NCBI RefSeq assembly: GCF_023715655.1
Contig: NZ_JAMBON010000006.1
Location: 62,001-126,000 of the forward strand
Length of the DNA: 64,000 nt
Origin: Oceanobacillus luteolus
GTDB taxonomy: Bacteria; Bacillota; Bacilli; Bacillales; Amphibacillaceae
Direction of reading: 5' to 3'
The position numbers and the translations under genes were made by a program. How positions within the stretch are numbered: position 1 is the stretch's first letter; each line of letters starts with the position of its first letter. Positions 36,912-45,742 of the stretch are shown in pieces. The notes beneath the pieces are model-generated. The model had not been told where the DNA came from. It was given only the letters and a program-made list of their open reading frames with translations, and searched no databases.

Positions 36912-38663
36912 ATGAGTAATCGTAAAGTTGCTGTTGTTGGTGGGGGTCTTGCAGGTTTAATGGCTACCATTAAAGCAGCTGAAGCAGGTGTAAAAGTAGA
37001 TTTATTTTCAATTGTTCCTGTAAAACGTTCTCACTCTGTATGTGCCCAAGGTGGAATCAATGGAGCGGTTAATACGAAAGGTGAAGGGGATTCACCAATG
37101 CTTCATTTTGATGACACAGTATACGGTGGAGACTTCTTAGCTAACCAGCCACAAGTAAAGGCGATGTGTGAGGCGGCTCCGGGAATTATACATATGTTTG
37201 ACCGGATGGGAGTTATGTTTAACCGTACACCTGAGGGTCTACTTGATTTTAGACGTTTTGGTGGTACGCAAATGCACCGTACTGCATTTGCAGGGGCTAC
37301 TACAGGACAACAATTATTATATGCTCTAGATGAACAGGTGCGTCGTTATGAAGTTGAGGGGTTAGTAACGAAGTATGAGGGATGGGAATTCCTTTCAGCT
37401 GTAATCGATGATGCAGGAATAGGCCGAGGAATTGTAGCTCAGAATATTAAATCACATGAGATCAGAGCTTTCCGTTCGGATGCGACAATTTTTGCTACAG
37501 GTGGACCTGGTATTATATTCGGTAAATCTACTAACTCGATGATCAATACTGGTTCTGCAGCAAGTGCGCTTTATCAGCAAGGTGTAAAATATGCAAATGG
37601 AGAGTTCATTCAAATTCACCCAACTGCAATTCCAGGAGATGACAAACTACGTCTTATGAGTGAATCTGCCCGTGGTGAGGGTGGACGAGTTTGGACGTAT
37701 AAAGATGGAGAACCTTGGTACTTCCTTGAAGAAAAATATCCTGCTTATGGAAACCTTGTACCTCGTGACATTGCAACACGAGAAATCTTTGACGTGTGTG
37801 TAAACCAGAAGCTTGGAATCAATGGAGAAAACATGGTTTACCTTGATTTATCTCATAAAGATCCAAAAGAGCTTGATATTAAGCTTGGTGGAATTATAGA
37901 AATCTATGAAAAGTTCGTTGGTGAAGACCCGCGTAAAGTTCCTATGAAAATCTTCCCGGCTGTTCATTATTCTATGGGTGGACTATGGATTGATGAAACT
38001 CAAATGACGAATATACCAGGGATTTTTGCAGCGGGAGAGGCTGATTATTCACAGCACGGAGCTAACCGTCTGGGGGCCAACTCATTGCTTTCTGCCATTT
38101 ATGGTGGTTCAGTTGCTGGTCCGAAAGCAATCGAATATATCGATGGCTTAAAAACTCATGCAGATGATGTGGCAGATAGTTTGTTTGAACAGGCAGTACT
38201 GAAAGAACAAGAACAATTCGATGAGATGTTAGCTATGGACGGTACTGAAAATGCTTATGCCATTCATAAAGAACTTGGAGAATGGATGACAGATAATGTT
38301 ACCGTTGTACGTGAAAATGCTAAATTATTGAAGACTGATGAAAAAATCCAAGAATTACTAGAACGCTGGGAAAACATTAATATTGGTGATACTTCTCGTT
38401 GGAGTAACCAAGGTGTCATGTTTACTCGTCAATTGAAAAATATGTTGCATCTTGCACGTGTAATTACAATTGGAGCCTATAAACGTGACGAAAGCCGTGG
38501 CGCTCACTACAAACCAGAATTTCCTGAGCGTAATGATGAAGATTTCCTGAAGACAACAATAGCAGAATTTGATACGAAGAATGAAGAACCGGTCATTAGC
38601 TACGAAGATGTTGATGTGTCACTCATCAAACCAAGAAAACGTGACTACACAACAGTAAACTAA
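36912..38663 (+). CDS. sdhA: Succinate dehydrogenase flavoprotein subunit
   Basis: Catalytic subunit (583 aa) oxidising succinate to fumarate with covalently bound FAD. Seen: N-terminal FAD fold VAVVGGGLAGLMATIKAAEA (about 4-23), the flavinylation segment RSHSVCAQGGINGAV (about 40-54), substrate-site HPTAIPGDDKLRLMSESARG with RGEGGRVW, and YSMGGLWIDETQ followed by GEADYSQHGANRLGANSLL. The helical C-terminus is standard. GGGGAGTGAGT precedes the ATG. It forms the peripheral domain with SdhB on the cytoplasmic side. Confidence 0.97.
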   Translation: MSNRKVAVVGGGLAGLMATIKAAEAGVKVDLFSIVPVKRSHSVCAQGGINGAVNTKGEGDSPMLHFDDTVYGGDFLANQPQVKAMCEAAPGIIHMFDRMGVMFNRTPEGLLDFRRFGGTQMHRTAFAGATTGQQLLYALDEQVRRYEVEGLVTKYEGWEFLSAVIDDAGIGRGIVAQNIKSHEIRAFRSDATIFATGGPGIIFGKSTNSMINTGSAASALYQQGVKYANGEFIQIHPTAIPGDDKLRLMSESARGEGGRVWTYKDGEPWYFLEEKYPAYGNLVPRDIATREIFDVCVNQKLGINGENMVYLDLSHKDPKELDIKLGGIIEIYEKFVGEDPRKVPMKIFPAVHYSMGGLWIDETQMTNIPGIFAAGEADYSQHGANRLGANSLLSAIYGGSVAGPKAIEYIDGLKTHADDVADSLFEQAVLKEQEQFDEMLAMDGTENAYAIHKELGEWMTDNVTVVRENAKLLKTDEKIQELLERWENINIGDTSRWSNQGVMFTRQLKNMLHLARVITIGAYKRDESRGAHYKPEFPERNDEDFLKTTIAEFDTKNEEPVISYEDVDVSLIKPRKRDYTTVN

Positions 38664-38679
38664 GAGGGGGAGAATACAG

Positions 38680-39444
38680 ATGGCTGAACATAGTACAGTT
38701 GAGTTTATAATAACTCGTCAGGACAGTCCCGACTCTAAGCCCTATGAAGAGACGTTTCATGTTCCATACCGTAAAAATATGAACGTCATTTCCGCATTAA
38801 TGGAAATTCAAAAAAATCCGGTAACTGCAGATGGCAAGGAAACAACACCGGTTGCTTGGGAAATGAGTTGTTTAGAAGAAGTTTGTGGTGCTTGTTCCAT
38901 GGTGATCAATGGAACGCCTCGACAATCTTGTGCCGCGTTGGTTGACCAGTTAGAGCAACCAATTCGTTTAGAACCGATGTCGACATTTCCGGTTGTACGT
39001 GATTTAATTGTTGATCGTGAACGTATGTTTGATGCATTGAAGCAAGTGAAGGCATGGATTCCTCTTGATGGAACGCATGATCTTGGGCCAGGTCCAAGAA
39101 TGCCTGAAAACAAACGTCAATGGGCGTATGAACTATCTAAATGTATGACTTGTGGTGTATGTCTCGAAGCTTGCCCAAATGTGAATGACAAATCAGACTT
39201 CATTGGTCCGGCTGCTCTTTCACAAGCTCGTTTATTCAACTCACATCCAACAGGTGCAATGCATGCGAGCGAGCGCTTAGAAGGATTGATGGGTGAAGGG
39301 GGCATAGCAGGTTGCGGTAACTCGCAAAACTGTGTGCAAGTTTGTCCAAAAGGTATTCCACTTACCACTTCCATTGCAGCGATGAACCGTGCAACGAATC
39401 TTCACGCATTCAGAAGCTTCTTTGGTAGTGATGAAGCACTATAA
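38680..39444 (+). CDS. sdhB: Succinate dehydrogenase iron-sulfur subunit
   Basis: Electron-transfer subunit (254 aa) between FAD and menaquinone. Cluster ligands seen: [2Fe-2S] CLEEVCGACSMVING...C (about 66-88); a second motif CMTCGVCLEACPN (about 154-166); and CGNSQNCVQVCPKG (about 211-224) supplying the remaining ligands for the 4Fe-4S and 3Fe-4S centres. AGAGGGGGAG precedes the ATG. Last gene of sdhCAB; a hairpin lies shortly after the stop. Confidence 0.97.
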   Translation: MAEHSTVEFIITRQDSPDSKPYEETFHVPYRKNMNVISALMEIQKNPVTADGKETTPVAWEMSCLEEVCGACSMVINGTPRQSCAALVDQLEQPIRLEPMSTFPVVRDLIVDRERMFDALKQVKAWIPLDGTHDLGPGPRMPENKRQWAYELSKCMTCGVCLEACPNVNDKSDFIGPAALSQARLFNSHPTGAMHASERLEGLMGEGGIAGCGNSQNCVQVCPKGIPLTTSIAAMNRATNLHAFRSFFGSDEAL

Positions 39445-39470
39445 TGAATAGTATTACTTGAAAGTATTAA

Positions 39471-39507
39471 AATGGTCCTTTCCAATGTTGGTAAGGGCCA
39501 TTTGGCT
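39471..39507 (+). terminator. Possible terminator or processing hairpin after sdhB
   Basis: Stem AATGGTCCTT / AAGGGCCATT (one G-U) around TCCAATGTTGGT; only a short T tract follows, so termination may be partial and ysmA may be read through. Confidence 0.45.
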
Positions 39508-39526
39508 TAGTTGGGAGGAAAGTGTA

Positions 39527-39982
39527 ATGAAATCGATCGATTATATTCATGACTTTGAACAGTGGCAGTCAGGCTTTTCATTTTCACTACCAATTAAAGT
39601 ACGTTTCTCAGAAACAGACTTATATGGGCATGTTAACAATACATCTGTCTTTATATATTTTGAAGAAGCCCGTATCGAGTATCTGAATAGCCTCGGTTTA
39701 TTTAAAGAACTTGGGCAAGACGAACTCGGTTTTGTTGTGGCTGATTTACAATGTAATTATCTGCGTCAGATGTATTTCAATGAGATTATTCATTTTTATG
39801 TAAAGGTGGAATCAGTTGGTAATACGTCATTTGATATCCACTACATGGCTAAGAACGAAAAAGGTGAAATTACATTAACAGGGAGAGGCCGATTAGTTAC
39901 GATTGATTTGATAAAACAGAAACCACAAATCATCCCTGCTGCCATGAGGATTGTACTAGAAGCTGAAATGAAAAAACAATAA
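39527..39982 (+). CDS. ysmA: Acyl-CoA thioesterase, 4HBT family (YsmA)
   Basis: Hot-dog fold thioesterase (151 aa). Signature VRFSETDLYGHVNNTSVFIY (about 24-43), with the catalytic Asp region and GHVNN, followed by YFEEARIEYL. It would hydrolyse an acyl-CoA thioester, but the natural substrate is unknown. The ATG lies 7 bases after GGGAGGAAAG; an in-frame extension to 39458 crosses the hairpin and has no ribosome site. The sdhB-ysmA-gerE-ysmB-murI order is as in B. subtilis. Confidence 0.88.
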   Translation: MKSIDYIHDFEQWQSGFSFSLPIKVRFSETDLYGHVNNTSVFIYFEEARIEYLNSLGLFKELGQDELGFVVADLQCNYLRQMYFNEIIHFYVKVESVGNTSFDIHYMAKNEKGEITLTGRGRLVTIDLIKQKPQIIPAAMRIVLEAEMKKQ

Positions 39983-40002
39983 CTAGAGGAAAAAAAGGAA
40001 CA

Positions 40003-40035
40003 AACCGACTTTCCGAAGTAGAAAGTCGGTTTTTA
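40003..40035. terminator. Bidirectional terminator between ysmA and gerE
   Basis: 11-bp stem AACCGACTTTC / GAAAGTCGGTT with T and A runs outside. Confidence 0.88.
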
Positions 40036-40260
40036 TTAAAGCTTAAGTTCTCCCATACGGAGAAGCTCCACTACTGCCTGTGATCGCCCCTTTACCCCTA
40101 ACTTCTGCATCGCATTTGAAATATGGTTACGTACCGTTTTTTCTGAGATGAATAGTTTCTGGGCAATTTCTTTTGTTGTCATGTCTTGTACAAGCAGTTC
40201 AAATACTTCCTTTTCTCGCTTCGTTAATAATTGCTTCGGTTTATAGTTGCTGTCCTTCAA
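40036..40260 (-). CDS. gerE: Late mother-cell sporulation regulator GerE
   Basis: Stand-alone LuxR-type helix-turn-helix protein (74 aa), the last regulator of the mother-cell cascade, which activates and represses SigK-dependent coat genes. Nearly the whole length is the HTH: LLTKREKEVFELLVQDMTTK, EIAQKLFISEKTVRNHISNA and MQKLGVKGRSQAVVELLRMG, close to the B. subtilis protein. AAGGAGGGG precedes the ATG. A SigK-type promoter lies 60-90 bases upstream. It converges on ysmA. Confidence 0.97.
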   Translation of the reverse strand: MKDSNYKPKQLLTKREKEVFELLVQDMTTKEIAQKLFISEKTVRNHISNAMQKLGVKGRSQAVVELLRMGELKL

Positions 40261-40321
40261 ATTGATAACCCCTCCTTGCTCTTGATAGAGCTGCTTTTTG
40301 AAGGGAATTATTTAGTCATTA

Positions 40322-40348
40322 TAGCTTATGAAAGGTTTACGATTTAGT
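40322..40348 (-). promoter_or_regulatory. SigK-type promoter of gerE
   Basis: Minus strand: AC (40348-40347), a 16-base spacer and CATAAGCTA (40330-40322), matching the SigK pattern AC-N16/17-CATAnnnTA. Confidence 0.7.
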
Positions 40349-40471
40349 GCGTAATAAATCACCCAATTTGTTGGAACTTTAATCGTTAGTCTTGATGAGG
40401 AGAAAGTTAGTCCAGCTTTGAAGTTCTTAAAATAATCGTTATACTTATTTACTATGTATGTAATAAAAATT

Positions 40472-40480
40472 TGTTATACT
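40472..40480 (+). promoter_or_regulatory. Extended -10 promoter of ysmB
   Basis: TGTTATACT (TGn plus TATACT), 75 bases before the ysmB start. Confidence 0.4.
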
Positions 40481-40555
40481 AATCTAGAGTATGGATAAAA
40501 CAACGATAAGTTTTAAATACTTAGCAAGACTTGTACAAAAGTAGGAGGATACTAT

Positions 40556-41014
40556 ATGGAGCATAACAAAACATCACCAGAATCAATCGTTAAGATTGAA
40601 AAAAGGTTGAGATATATATCGGGAATGATTAAACAGAATGGAAGGAAAATCCTACATAATTACCCAATTACTTCTCCACAATTTGTTGCTTTACAATGGC
40701 TGTTGGAGGAAGGGGATTTAACTATTGGTGAGCTTTCTAATAGAATCAGTCTTGCATTCAGTACGACGACTGATTTAGTCGATCGGATGGAAAAGAATGA
40801 CCTTGTTGAACGGATAAGAGATGAGAAGGATCGACGAGTGGTGAGAATTCATCTATTGGAAAAAGGAAAAGTAATTATTCATGAGGTTATTGAAAAACGA
40901 CAAGAATATTTACAAGAAGTATTACAGGGGTTCGATGTAGAGCAAGCAGCTACATTAAATCATCTGCTTGATTTATTATACAACCGTATGAAAGAAGTAA
41001 ACAAGAAATCTTAA
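40556..41014 (+). CDS. ysmB: MarR family transcriptional regulator YsmB
   Basis: Winged-helix MarR-type regulator (152 aa). Seen: N-terminal dimer helix (about 8-30), HTH region LQWLLEEGDLTIGELSNRIS to AFSTTTDLVDRMEKNDLVER (about 48-90), wing motif RIRDEKDRRVVRIHLLEKGK, and a C-terminal dimerisation helix. No effector or target is known. AGGAGG precedes the ATG. The gap to murI is 16 bases, so the two are probably co-transcribed. Confidence 0.87.
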   Translation: MEHNKTSPESIVKIEKRLRYISGMIKQNGRKILHNYPITSPQFVALQWLLEEGDLTIGELSNRISLAFSTTTDLVDRMEKNDLVERIRDEKDRRVVRIHLLEKGKVIIHEVIEKRQEYLQEVLQGFDVEQAATLNHLLDLLYNRMKEVNKKS

Positions 41015-41030
41015 AAAGGCGGAAGAGAAA

Positions 41031-41846
41031 GTGAATAGACCGATTGGAGTAATTGATTCAGGTGTAGGAGGTTTAACCGTTCTACAAGAAATGATGCGGC
41101 AGCTGCCGAGGGAAAAACTTATTTATCTTGGCGATACTAAGCGTTGTCCTTATGGACCAAGATCCAAAGAGGAGGTCCAAAAGTTCACTTGGGAAATGGT
41201 GGACTTTTTACTGGAAAAAGAAATTAAATTGCTGGTGATAGCTTGTAATACGGCTACAGCGTTTACAATAGAAGATTTGAAAAATAAGTTGGATATTCCT
41301 GTGATCGGTGTTATTAATCCAGGTGCTAGAGCGGCTATTAAAGCTACAAAAAATCATCATATTGGAATCATTGGGACAGAGGGAACGGTGAAAAGTGGAG
41401 CTTATCCAGAGGCTTTAGAACGTATAAACCCTAAAATACATGTAAAGGCGTTAGCATGTCCACCATTTGTTCCAATGGTGGAAAGAGGAATCTTTGCTGG
41501 AGATGAAGCGAAAGAAACGGTAGAGAAGACTCTTAAGCCATTAAAGAGTCTTAAAAATTTAGATACATTAATTTTAGGTTGTACACATTATCCATTATTA
41601 AAGCCAATTATCCAACAGGTGGTCGGTGATAATGTAACCGTAATTTCTTCAAGTGAAGAAACCGCTAGGGAAACAAGTGCTGTTTTGGAGATTGAACAGT
41701 TACAAAATAAAACTGGCTACCACCCTGTCCACGAAATATATTCAACCGGAGACATGGAGCTCTTCGATAAAATAGCCCAGCAGATTTTTATAAATGGGAA
41801 ATACAAAGAACTTATCATAAAATCAGCAGAAATCGAAAAAGATTAG
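41031..41846 (+). CDS. murI: Glutamate racemase (GTG start)
   Basis: Cofactor-independent racemase (271 aa; racE in B. subtilis) making D-glutamate for peptidoglycan. Seen: IGVIDSGVGGLTVLQEM (about 4-20), the first catalytic Cys in LVIACNTATAFTI (about 73), and the second in LILGCTHYPLLKP (about 184), with YLGDTKRCPYGPRS between. GTG start after GGCGGAAGAG; no ATG alternative. It follows ysmB and ends at a strong terminator. Confidence 0.95.
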   Translation: MNRPIGVIDSGVGGLTVLQEMMRQLPREKLIYLGDTKRCPYGPRSKEEVQKFTWEMVDFLLEKEIKLLVIACNTATAFTIEDLKNKLDIPVIGVINPGARAAIKATKNHHIGIIGTEGTVKSGAYPEALERINPKIHVKALACPPFVPMVERGIFAGDEAKETVEKTLKPLKSLKNLDTLILGCTHYPLLKPIIQQVVGDNVTVISSSEETARETSAVLEIEQLQNKTGYHPVHEIYSTGDMELFDKIAQQIFINGKYKELIIKSAEIEKD

Positions 41847-41869
41847 CCCATATAAGGCTAATCTTTTTT
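41837..41869 (+). terminator. Terminator of murI
   Basis: Stem AAAAGATTAGCC / GGCTAATCTTTTTT overlapping the stop codon. Confidence 0.9.
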
Positions 41870-41928
41870 CTTGGTTTAACAAACAATTTAAATAGACTGT
41901 AGAATTGGATTCAGGATACTTTCTTTCC

Positions 41929-41973
41929 GTCCGCAGCCCTCCGCGGAAAGCTAGAGGTATTTGGACTGCGGAC
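41929..41973. repeat. Collapsed A-type palindromic repeat
   Basis: A 45-bp remnant with 8-bp inverted ends GTCCGCAG / CTGCGGAC. CCGCGGAAAGCTAGAGGTAT (41941-41960) followed by TTGGACTGC equals one end of element A at 11498-11614 with a single mismatch; the core and the other arm are deleted. Confidence 0.65.
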
Positions 41974-42118
41974 TTCCAGTAGAGGTTCTTCTTAATTCAA
42001 TAATTTAAGAGTTAGTATTAAATGTTCAACTGAAATAAGTTATTTTTTTGAAGAAGGTCTATTTTTGAGGGATAGCTCGTATATATTGTAGTACAAACCA
42101 TCGTAGGGGGGTTATTGC

Positions 42119-43189
42119 ATGAAAGCGAGTCGAATAATTTTACCTGGAGTATGTGCTTCCATCTTATTACTATCAGCCTGTTTCCAAGGGGAACAGTCAT
42201 CCATTGAAATCGATCCACCTAACAATGCAGAAGCAGTTAATGATACAACAGGTAATGAAACGGAGGAAGTTAAAGCTGAAGAGGAGGGTAGCGAAGCAGA
42301 TGTACTCGAAACAACTGCACGTCAACTATATTTAATAGATGCAAACGGTATGGTTGCTTCGCAAATCCTGGAATTACCACTCCTTGAATCTAGAGAGGTG
42401 GCTACACAAGTATTAGAATACTTAGTTGTAGATGGTCCAGTCACTGAAGTGCTTCCTAATGGATTCCGAGCGGTTTTACCTGCTGGAACAGAAGTACTTG
42501 GGGTGAATCTCCTTGAAGATGGGACGATGATTGTGGATTTGTCTGAGGAATTCAAGGAATATGCCGCAGAGGATGAAGTGAAAATCCTTGAATCCATTAC
42601 ACATACTCTAACTCAATTTGAGAATGTGGACCGCGTCCAACTTTGGGTAAATGGACATCCACTGGATGAAATGCCAGTGAATGGCACACCAATTGGTAAA
42701 GGGTATTCAAAGGCGAATGGAATTAATGTTGTTCATACCGATACAATTGACTTTATCAACAGTGAAGCAATAACCATGTATTATCCGGTGAGTTATCAAG
42801 AAAACCAATATTATATCCCGGTTACTCAATATGTTGAGGCTGGTGATGAAGAAAAATATGAATCTATCGTAACTTCACTACTTGATGGACCTGGTTTTCT
42901 GACGAATGTATTGCATGTCTTTAACGACGAAACGATGTTGGTTGACGAACCGACAATTGCCGATGGTGTATTGGAGCTTACATTTAATGAAGCGATCCTA
43001 GAAGATAGTGAACAATCCATTATTGCAGATGAAGTAATCGAAACTCTTGTAAGGACTCTAACCGCTCAAGATGGAGTGGATGCTGTCGACATCAAAGTGG
43101 AAGACAGGGAACAGGTTAATAATGAGAACGGTGAAGCTTACACTGAGCCAGTAACAGCAGACAGCTTTCTTCCTTCGGACAAACTCTAG
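42119..43189 (+). CDS. gerM: Sporulation/germination lipoprotein GerM
   Basis: Lipoprotein (356 aa) with two GerMN domains. Residues 1-21 form a signal with lipobox LLSAC, followed by an acidic linker (about 25-65). The two homologous domains (about 70-190 and 205-330) share the pattern ...LLDGP / LVVDGP near a predicted ligand edge and VDRVQLWVNG / VDAVDIKVED. GerM is a mother-cell protein needed for proper engulfment and germination in B. subtilis. GGGGGG lies before the ATG. The murI-gerM-rph order is conserved. Confidence 0.92.
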   Translation: MKASRIILPGVCASILLLSACFQGEQSSIEIDPPNNAEAVNDTTGNETEEVKAEEEGSEADVLETTARQLYLIDANGMVASQILELPLLESREVATQVLEYLVVDGPVTEVLPNGFRAVLPAGTEVLGVNLLEDGTMIVDLSEEFKEYAAEDEVKILESITHTLTQFENVDRVQLWVNGHPLDEMPVNGTPIGKGYSKANGINVVHTDTIDFINSEAITMYYPVSYQENQYYIPVTQYVEAGDEEKYESIVTSLLDGPGFLTNVLHVFNDETMLVDEPTIADGVLELTFNEAILEDSEQSIIADEVIETLVRTLTAQDGVDAVDIKVEDREQVNNENGEAYTEPVTADSFLPSDKL

Positions 43190-43196
43190 AATTTTA

Positions 43197-43229
43197 AAAC
43201 CAGCAGTAATTGGACTGCTGGTTTTTTTG
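43197..43229 (+). terminator. Terminator of gerM
   Basis: Stem AAACCAGCAGT / ACTGCTGGTTT followed by seven T. Confidence 0.92.
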
Positions 43230-43313
43230 TGATTAAAATAGTCCTTGGTTTCGTAATTTTTCTTTAGAGAAAAGTATGGTAAGCTAGGTTTGATGAATGA
43301 GGAGGACGTAACT

Positions 43314-44081
43314 ATGAGAAAAGATGGAAGAACAACAAACGAACTTAGACCAATTAAAATTACAACAGATTATATTATGCATCCAGAAGGGTCAGTATTA
43401 ATAGAGGTAGGCAATACGAAAGTAATCTGTAATGCAAGTATAGAAGATCGGGTACCGCCTTTTATGAGAGGTCAAGGGAAAGGATGGATAACCGCTGAAT
43501 ACTCTATGCTACCGAGAGCTACAGAACAAAGAAATATTCGTGAATCGTCTAAGGGAAAAGTATCAGGTAGAACGATGGAAATACAGAGATTGATAGGTAG
43601 GGCATTACGATCTGTAGTAGACCTTGAGAGTTTTGGAGAGCGTACGGTATGGGTGGACTGTGATGTTATTCAAGCAGATGGAGGAACTAGAACGGCTTCG
43701 ATAACTGGCGCATTTGTCGCTGTAGCACTCGCTTTTGGAGTTCTGCTGAAGAACAAAAAAATCAATCAATTGCCAGTAAAAGATTATTTGGCTGCAATCT
43801 CGGTTGGAGTTATGTCGACAGAACATGAGGTTATTGATTTAAACTATGAAGAAGATGCGGAAGCGAGAGTTGACATGAATATCGTTATGACAGGAAATGG
43901 AGAATTTGTTGAAATACAGGGGACAGGCGAAGAAGCAACCTTTTCCAAAGAACAGTTGTTTAGCATGCTTGATTTAGCTGACCGAGGAATTCAGCAACTA
44001 TTTGACATCCAAAAAGAAGCGTTAGGCGAACTAGGTGAATTGATTGGAAGTGAAAGGCAAAGCAAGGGAGCATACGAATGA
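43314..44081 (+). CDS. rph: Ribonuclease PH
   Basis: Phosphate-dependent 3'-5' exoribonuclease (255 aa) that trims tRNA 3' ends. Seen: [40 protein letters not shown], and the active-site regions [20 protein letters not shown] and [20 protein letters not shown]. The ATG lies 8 bases after GGAGG; a longer in-frame start (43290) precedes that ribosome site. About 10 residues longer at the C-terminus than B. subtilis Rph. It overlaps ysnA by 4 bases (ATGA). Confidence 0.96.
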   Translation: MRKDGRTTNELRPIKITTDYIMHPEGSVLIEVGNTKVICNASIEDRVPPFMRGQGKGWITAEYSMLPRATEQRNIRESSKGKVSGRTMEIQRLIGRALRSVVDLESFGERTVWVDCDVIQADGGTRTASITGAFVAVALAFGVLLKNKKINQLPVKDYLAAISVGVMSTEHEVIDLNYEEDAEARVDMNIVMTGNGEFVEIQGTGEEATFSKEQLFSMLDLADRGIQQLFDIQKEALGELGELIGSERQSKGAYE

Positions 44082-44677
44082 AGAAAATATTGATTGCGAC
44101 TAGAAACAAAGGAAAAGTAAGAGAGTTCCGAGATTTTTTTCTTAAATATGATATTGAAGTGGAATCATTACTTGATATTCAGCAGGACCTTCCAGAGGTA
44201 GAAGAAACAGGGAAGACTTTTGAGGAGAATGCGGCAATTAAAGCTGAACAAATCGCTGAAATATTAAAAGTCCCGGTATTAGCAGATGATTCAGGGTTGA
44301 TGGTTGATGCGTTAAATGGGGCACCGGGTATCTATTCTGCAAGATATGCAGGTGAAGGAAAAAGCGATGAAGATAATAATCGGAAACTATTAAAAGAATT
44401 GTATCAAGTTCCCAAAGGTGAACGTTCTGCTCGCTTTGTCTGCGTCCTTGCCATTGCAATCCCTGGGGAAGAAACCACTTTCTACAGAGGAGAGTGTGAA
44501 GGTGAAATAGGCACTGAACCTAAAGGAATTAATGGGTTTGGTTATGATCCCCTTTTTATTCCGAACGATTATGAGCAAACGATGGCTGAACTTGATCCTT
44601 CCGAGAAGAATAAAATCAGTCACCGGAGTCATGCGATTAGAAAATTGGAAAGTTGGGAAAAAATCATTAAAGGCTAA
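44078..44677 (+). CDS. ysnA: XTP/dITP diphosphatase (non-canonical purine NTPase)
   Basis: Ham1/RdgB-family house-cleaning pyrophosphatase (199 aa) removing ITP, dITP and XTP. Seen: [17 protein letters not shown] (about 4-20), [15 protein letters not shown], the catalytic region [20 protein letters not shown] (about 64-83) and [11 protein letters not shown] with [10 protein letters not shown] near the end. The start overlaps the rph stop (ATGA), giving translational coupling. Part of rph-ysnA-ysnB. Confidence 0.96.
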   Translation: MKKILIATRNKGKVREFRDFFLKYDIEVESLLDIQQDLPEVEETGKTFEENAAIKAEQIAEILKVPVLADDSGLMVDALNGAPGIYSARYAGEGKSDEDNNRKLLKELYQVPKGERSARFVCVLAIAIPGEETTFYRGECEGEIGTEPKGINGFGYDPLFIPNDYEQTMAELDPSEKNKISHRSHAIRKLESWEKIIKG

Positions 44678-44724
44678 AGTAGGAATTATGTTTAAACCTC
44701 GAGGAAGGAGATGTGAGTGGAGAC

Positions 44725-45234
44725 ATGACAAAGGTTTTAATTCTCAGTGATAGCCACGGACTAACAGATGAATTATCAGAAATTAAAGCAAGGCATCAAG
44801 TAGATTACCGAATTCATTGTGGAGATTCTGAGCTAGATATAGATGCAGGTTCACTAGAAGGGTTTTATAAAGTGGCCGGCAATTGTGACTTTGACAATCG
44901 TTATCCTGGTGAACAAGTTTTAGAGCTGGGAGGATTGAAGTTTTTGGTCGTACATGGTCATTTACATAAAGTGAATCATGGACTTATGACCCTGTCTCTT
45001 CGTGCAAAAGAGGTAAATGCTGATGTAATATGTTTTGGACATACTCACCAAGCTGGTGTGGTGAGTGAAGGAGAGCAGCTGTTCATCAATCCTGGAAGCA
45101 TATTACAACCAAGAGGTAATATAAAAGAAAAAACATATGCGATCCTTACTTGGAACTCAATTGATGATTTGACAGTCAAATTTTATAAGTTGAATGGTGA
45201 ACCATACGAAGCTTTGGGTTACAGTACAAAATAA
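44725..45234 (+). CDS. ysnB: YfcE/YsnB family metallophosphoesterase
   Basis: Calcineurin-like phosphoesterase (169 aa) with all metal motifs: LILSDSHG, HCGDSELD, VAGNCDF, VVHGHLHK and CFGHTHQAG (about 4-110). Family members hydrolyse phosphodiesters in vitro; no physiological substrate is known. The start is ambiguous: ATG 44725 gives the usual N-terminus, while GTG 44713 lies only 2 bases after AAGGAG. Third gene after rph and ysnA; ends at a long stem. Confidence 0.9.
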   Translation: MTKVLILSDSHGLTDELSEIKARHQVDYRIHCGDSELDIDAGSLEGFYKVAGNCDFDNRYPGEQVLELGGLKFLVVHGHLHKVNHGLMTLSLRAKEVNADVICFGHTHQAGVVSEGEQLFINPGSILQPRGNIKEKTYAILTWNSIDDLTVKFYKLNGEPYEALGYSTK

Positions 45235-45236
45235 TT

Positions 45237-45280
45237 TTTGAAAGCTTGCCGGGAGGAATCCCTGGGCAAGCTTTCAAATT
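45237..45280 (+). terminator. Stem-loop terminator after ysnB
   Basis: 14-bp perfect stem TTTGAAAGCTTGCC / GGCAAGCTTTCAAA; the T tail is weak (TTAATTGTT). Confidence 0.7.
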
Positions 45281-45285
45281 AATTG

Positions 45286-45314
45286 TTGACATTTCTATAA
45301 AAAATGCATATAAT
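45286..45314 (+). promoter_or_regulatory. SigA promoter of tRNA-Gly/tRNA-Arg
   Basis: Consensus TTGACA (45286-45291), 17-base spacer, TATAAT (45309-45314), placed 66 bases before the first tRNA. Confidence 0.88.
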
Positions 45315-45380
45315 AATTCTTGTCCGCTCTAAATAAACTATTGATACATAATCTGTTAAAATTTAATAATTACACATCAT

Positions 45381-45454
45381 GCGGGTGTAGTTTAGTGGTA
45401 AAACCTCAGCCTTCCAAGCTGATGATGAGGGTTCGATTCCCTTCACCCGCTCCA
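45381..45454 (+). tRNA. tRNA-Gly (TCC)
   Basis: Full cloverleaf: acceptor GCGGGTG / CACCCGC, anticodon stem TCAGC / GCTGA around loop CTTCCAA (anticodon TCC), and T-loop GGTTCGATTCC. Discriminator T followed by an encoded CCA. It reads GGA/GGG-type glycine codons. Confidence 0.96.
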
Positions 45455-45455
45455 T

Positions 45456-45529
45456 GTCCCGGTAGCTCAGCTGGATAGAGCAACAGACTTCTAATCTGTA
45501 GGTCGCAGGTTCGAATCCTGCTCGGGACG
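45456..45529 (+). tRNA. tRNA-Arg (TCT)
   Basis: Cloverleaf with acceptor GTCCCGG / TCGGGAC (one G-U), anticodon stem ACAGA / TCTGT around CTTCTAA (anticodon TCT, reading AGA), and T-arm GCAGGTTCGAATCCTGC. Discriminator G; CCA is not encoded, unlike its neighbour one base upstream. Co-transcribed with tRNA-Gly. Confidence 0.95.
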
Positions 45530-45540
45530 CTTTGACAACA

Positions 45541-45575
45541 AAGAGAAACCTAACTTGTTTTAGGTTTCTCTTTTG
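45541..45575 (+). terminator. Terminator of tRNA operon
   Basis: Stem AAGAGAAACCTAA / TTAGGTTTCTCTTTT around CTTGT. Confidence 0.9.
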
Positions 45576-45742
45576 TATTATGATAAGATAGAATATAATT
45601 TCATAATATTCATAAGCTTAACCAAATGATACGTTTATCTTAATCTGAAACAGGGTATGTTTCATATCCAGAGGAAAGGGTAAAACTACATATCAGCTAA
45701 TGTATTAATGAATTAATGTAAGGAGGAGGTGGATGAGCAAGA

